In this document: piece after piece, positions 6,978 to 7,979 of the stretch | Layout: every line of letters starts with the position of its first letter | Numbering within the stretch: position 1 is the stretch's first letter | NCBI GenBank assembly: GCA_031256095.1 | Contig: JAIRRG010000164.1 | Span: 1 to 7,979 of the forward strand | Source: Desulfobulbaceae bacterium | Lineage (GTDB): Bacteria > Desulfobacterota > Desulfobulbia > Desulfobulbales > Desulfocapsaceae | DNA: 7,979 nucleotides | Direction of reading: 5' to 3' | Notes under the pieces: generated by a model | Told to the model about the DNA's origin: nothing | The model's database searches: none | What the model saw: the letters and a program-made list of their open reading frames with translations, nothing else | Position numbers and translations under genes: made by a program

Positions 6978-7380
6978 ACAGCCACGTGTCTACATGCCTG
7001 GAAATAAAGATTACCGGCGCTGGATAGTCGCGGAGGATACCGTCCGAAGTCAGCAACATCATGCCTTCAACTTTGGCCTGGGCCAGAAGCATTCTATCGA
7101 ATGGGTCTTTGTGGATTTGCGGCAATGTATTGGCGGCCAAAGCATGCAGACTGGTGATAGGGAGTTCCTGATATTGATTGTCGAGCAGTCCGCGCCTGAG
7201 CACCTCGGGTTTCACCTTGAAATCGCTTCTGGCAAGACTTTTCTTGATGCCTATCTCCCAGATGCTAACCGGACTGAAGAACAACGTATTATCGCCATCA
7301 ACCACCATTTTTTCAGCATCTTTCGGCAACATCCCAGCCGCGGCCCACAGCAGAATATGCGTATCAAGAAGCAATTTCAT
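6976..7380 (-). CDS. vapC: PIN-domain ribonuclease toxin, VapC type
   Basis: The product has 134 residues, normal for the family. PIN-domain toxins are Mg-dependent RNases that cut tRNA or rRNA. The acidic metal-binding residues are visible: Asp6 in LLDTHILLW, Glu42 in VSIWEIGIK, Asp95 in KDPFDRMLLAQA and Asp113 in LLTSDG. All are present, so the enzyme should be active when free of its antitoxin. Its ATG overlaps the antitoxin stop (ATGA, 7377-7380), the usual coupled arrangement. After the typical DYPAPVIFI end there is a short extra SRHVDTWL tail whose stop codon lies at the edge of a repeat. The symbol vapC is used in the broad family sense. Confidence 0.93.
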   Translation of the reverse strand: MKLLLDTHILLWAAAGMLPKDAEKMVVDGDNTLFFSPVSIWEIGIKKSLARSDFKVKPEVLRRGLLDNQYQELPITSLHALAANTLPQIHKDPFDRMLLAQAKVEGMMLLTSDGILRDYPAPVIFISRHVDTWL

Positions 7381-7619
7381 TGCCCGCCTTCAAACATGGC
7401 TTGAATCGCCTCTTCGCCGATAGCATCAAAATCTTCCGGAATATCCAAGTTGCCTTTGAGAAAGCCGATCCTCTTGGCGGGATCAGGTGGCGGCGTATAG
7501 GCGCTGACCGTCACCATTGGTTTGCCGGACTTGGCAATGACAAAAGGCTCACCATGAATCGCCTTGTGAATCAGCTTAGAAAGGTTGGTCTTGGCTTCAT
7601 GGATGTTTACGTGTTCCAT
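7377..7619 (-). CDS. Phd/YefM-family antitoxin, partner of the PIN toxin
   Basis: The 80-residue product begins MEHVNIHEAKTNLSKLI, the hallmark of Phd/YefM antitoxins, whose N-terminal domain binds DNA as a dimer. GEPFVIAKSGKPMVTV follows. The C-terminal part, GFLKGNLDIPEDFDAIGEEAIQAMFEGG, is the flexible toxin-binding segment typical of partners of PIN toxins. I chose the ATG at 7619 because GGAGGAG lies just upstream; a GTG at 7631 in the same frame would leave no ribosome binding site and lies inside that signal. Antitoxins of this kind are usually cleared by Lon or ClpP proteases. Such pairs are commonly named vapBC by the toxin although the antitoxin is Phd-like. Confidence 0.93.
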   Translation of the reverse strand: MEHVNIHEAKTNLSKLIHKAIHGEPFVIAKSGKPMVTVSAYTPPPDPAKRIGFLKGNLDIPEDFDAIGEEAIQAMFEGGQ

Positions 7620-7634
7620 ACTCTCCTCCACGAT

Positions 7635-7654
7635 GAACTAAGATGTGGACTAAG
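7635..7654. promoter_or_regulatory. Direct repeat, possible antitoxin operator
   Basis: GAACTAAG (7635-7642) and GGACTAAG (7647-7654) are direct repeats with a 12-base period, seven of eight bases the same. The second copy touches the -10 box of the toxin-antitoxin promoter. ACTAAGTCTAGT (7649-7660) also has inverted ends. The spacing would put two proteins about one helical turn apart, which suits autoregulation, but no known operator is recognised. Confidence 0.35.
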
Positions 7655-7681
7655 TCTAGTTATAAAGAAAGCTCTTGTCAA
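7653..7681 (-). promoter_or_regulatory. Promoter of the Phd-VapC operon
   Basis: On the minus strand there is a perfect -35 TTGACA (7676-7681), a 17-base spacer and TAGACT (7653-7658; four of six). The antitoxin ATG lies about 34 bases past the -10 box. This is the best-matching sigma-70 type promoter in the window. Confidence 0.7.
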
Positions 7682-7741
7682 CGGCGCTGCCGCCGTTTTG
7701 CCGGGCGAGGGAGAGCACAAGATTATCCAAACATGCAGGGT

Positions 7742-7831
7742 GGTAGAGCGCCAGCGAAACCCAGCATTTACGACAAACCAAAGGCGATGAGTTTTGATTG
7801 ATGGGTTTCGCTTCGCCCAACCCGTCCTACC
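7742..7831. repeat. 90-bp inverted-repeat element, GGTAG...CTACC
   Basis: GGTAG (7742-7746) and CTACC (7827-7831) mark the ends. Inside, AGCGAAACCCAGCA (about 7752-7765) pairs with TGATGGGTTTCGCT (about 7799-7812) at 13 of 14 positions. A second small hairpin, GATGGGTT/AACCCGTC, is nested in the right half. No coding capacity. It resembles the short GTAGG-ended palindromic elements that are common in proteobacterial intergenic DNA. Confidence 0.6.
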
Positions 7832-7834
7832 TCG

Positions 7835-7927
7835 CTAACGAAAACGAAAGGAATCGAGATAATTACATCTCGAATGACAAACAATACCACATTGGAAAAG
7901 AAAATACTCGCCCGCCCCTCGTTGCCA
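7835..7927. repeat. 92-bp interspersed repeat, copy 2
   Basis: This copy matches 5724-5815 closely, in the same orientation, and keeps the TCGAGAT/ATCTCGA stem (7854-7860 and 7867-7873). Here it does not follow a gene. The palindrome joined to it (7914-7936) has lost its right arm: it reads CATACAAGGG where the other copies have CAACGAGGG. Confidence 0.85.
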
Positions 7928-7979
7928 TACAAGGGCGCAATGCGCCTTTCGCCTATGGCGGTGCGGCTTTTGCGCCCTA

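Larger units (their letters stand above)
7682..7979. other. Gene-free right end, repeat-rich
   Basis: No supported gene lies here. About 60 bases of unassigned sequence are followed by an inverted-repeat element (7742-7831), the second copy of the 92-bp repeat (7835-7927) and a decayed palindrome. The window ends in TGCGCCCTA (7971-7979), which matches the right end of the CGTAGGGC element seen at 5952-5960. Confidence 0.7.

Overview
The window suggests a Gram-negative bacterium of moderately high G+C. The gene order tig-clpP-clpX-lon and the protein sequences fit Proteobacteria or Desulfobacterota, but I cannot fix the lineage from sequence alone. There are two zones: a conserved proteostasis operon on the minus strand (1-4639) and an accessory zone (about 4876-7979).

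The proteostasis block is read right to left. It holds trigger factor (tig, 3269-4639), the ClpP peptidase (2534-3148), the ClpX unfoldase (1261-2544, overlapping clpP by 11 bases) and the 5' two thirds or less of Lon (1-1245, GTG start, running off the left edge just before Walker B). Together they cover nascent-chain folding, ATP-dependent unfolding and proteolysis. A candidate promoter lies between tig and clpP, so clpP-clpX-lon may be transcribed without tig.

Divergent from tig is a short-chain dehydrogenase/reductase (4876-5727) with a pteridine-reductase-like nucleotide motif. Two of its four catalytic-tetrad positions are changed (YxxxK reads YxxxN, and the tetrad Asn aligns with Thr).

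The accessory zone holds two type II toxin-antitoxin modules on the minus strand, separated and bordered by short palindromic repeats. The first is an XRE-type antitoxin (6335-6760) with a RelB/DinJ-like tail and a near-perfect 17-bp inverted-repeat operator over its promoter. Two bases after its stop lies a YafQ/RelE-family toxin gene (6060-6332) broken by two in-frame stop codons, with its catalytic residues still encoded. The second is an apparently intact Phd/YefM-type antitoxin with a PIN-domain VapC-type toxin (7377-7619 and 6976-7380), overlapping by 4 bases, with a strong TTGACA promoter.

The repeats are a composite family: a ~92-bp unit (5724-5815 and 7835-7927), a GCCCCTCGTT/AACGAGGGGC hairpin (three good copies and one decayed), and GTAGGGC-type inverted repeats resembling non-autonomous elements. 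Two of them begin or end inside the stop codons of the SDR gene and vapC. I see no transposase, tRNA, rRNA or CRISPR array.
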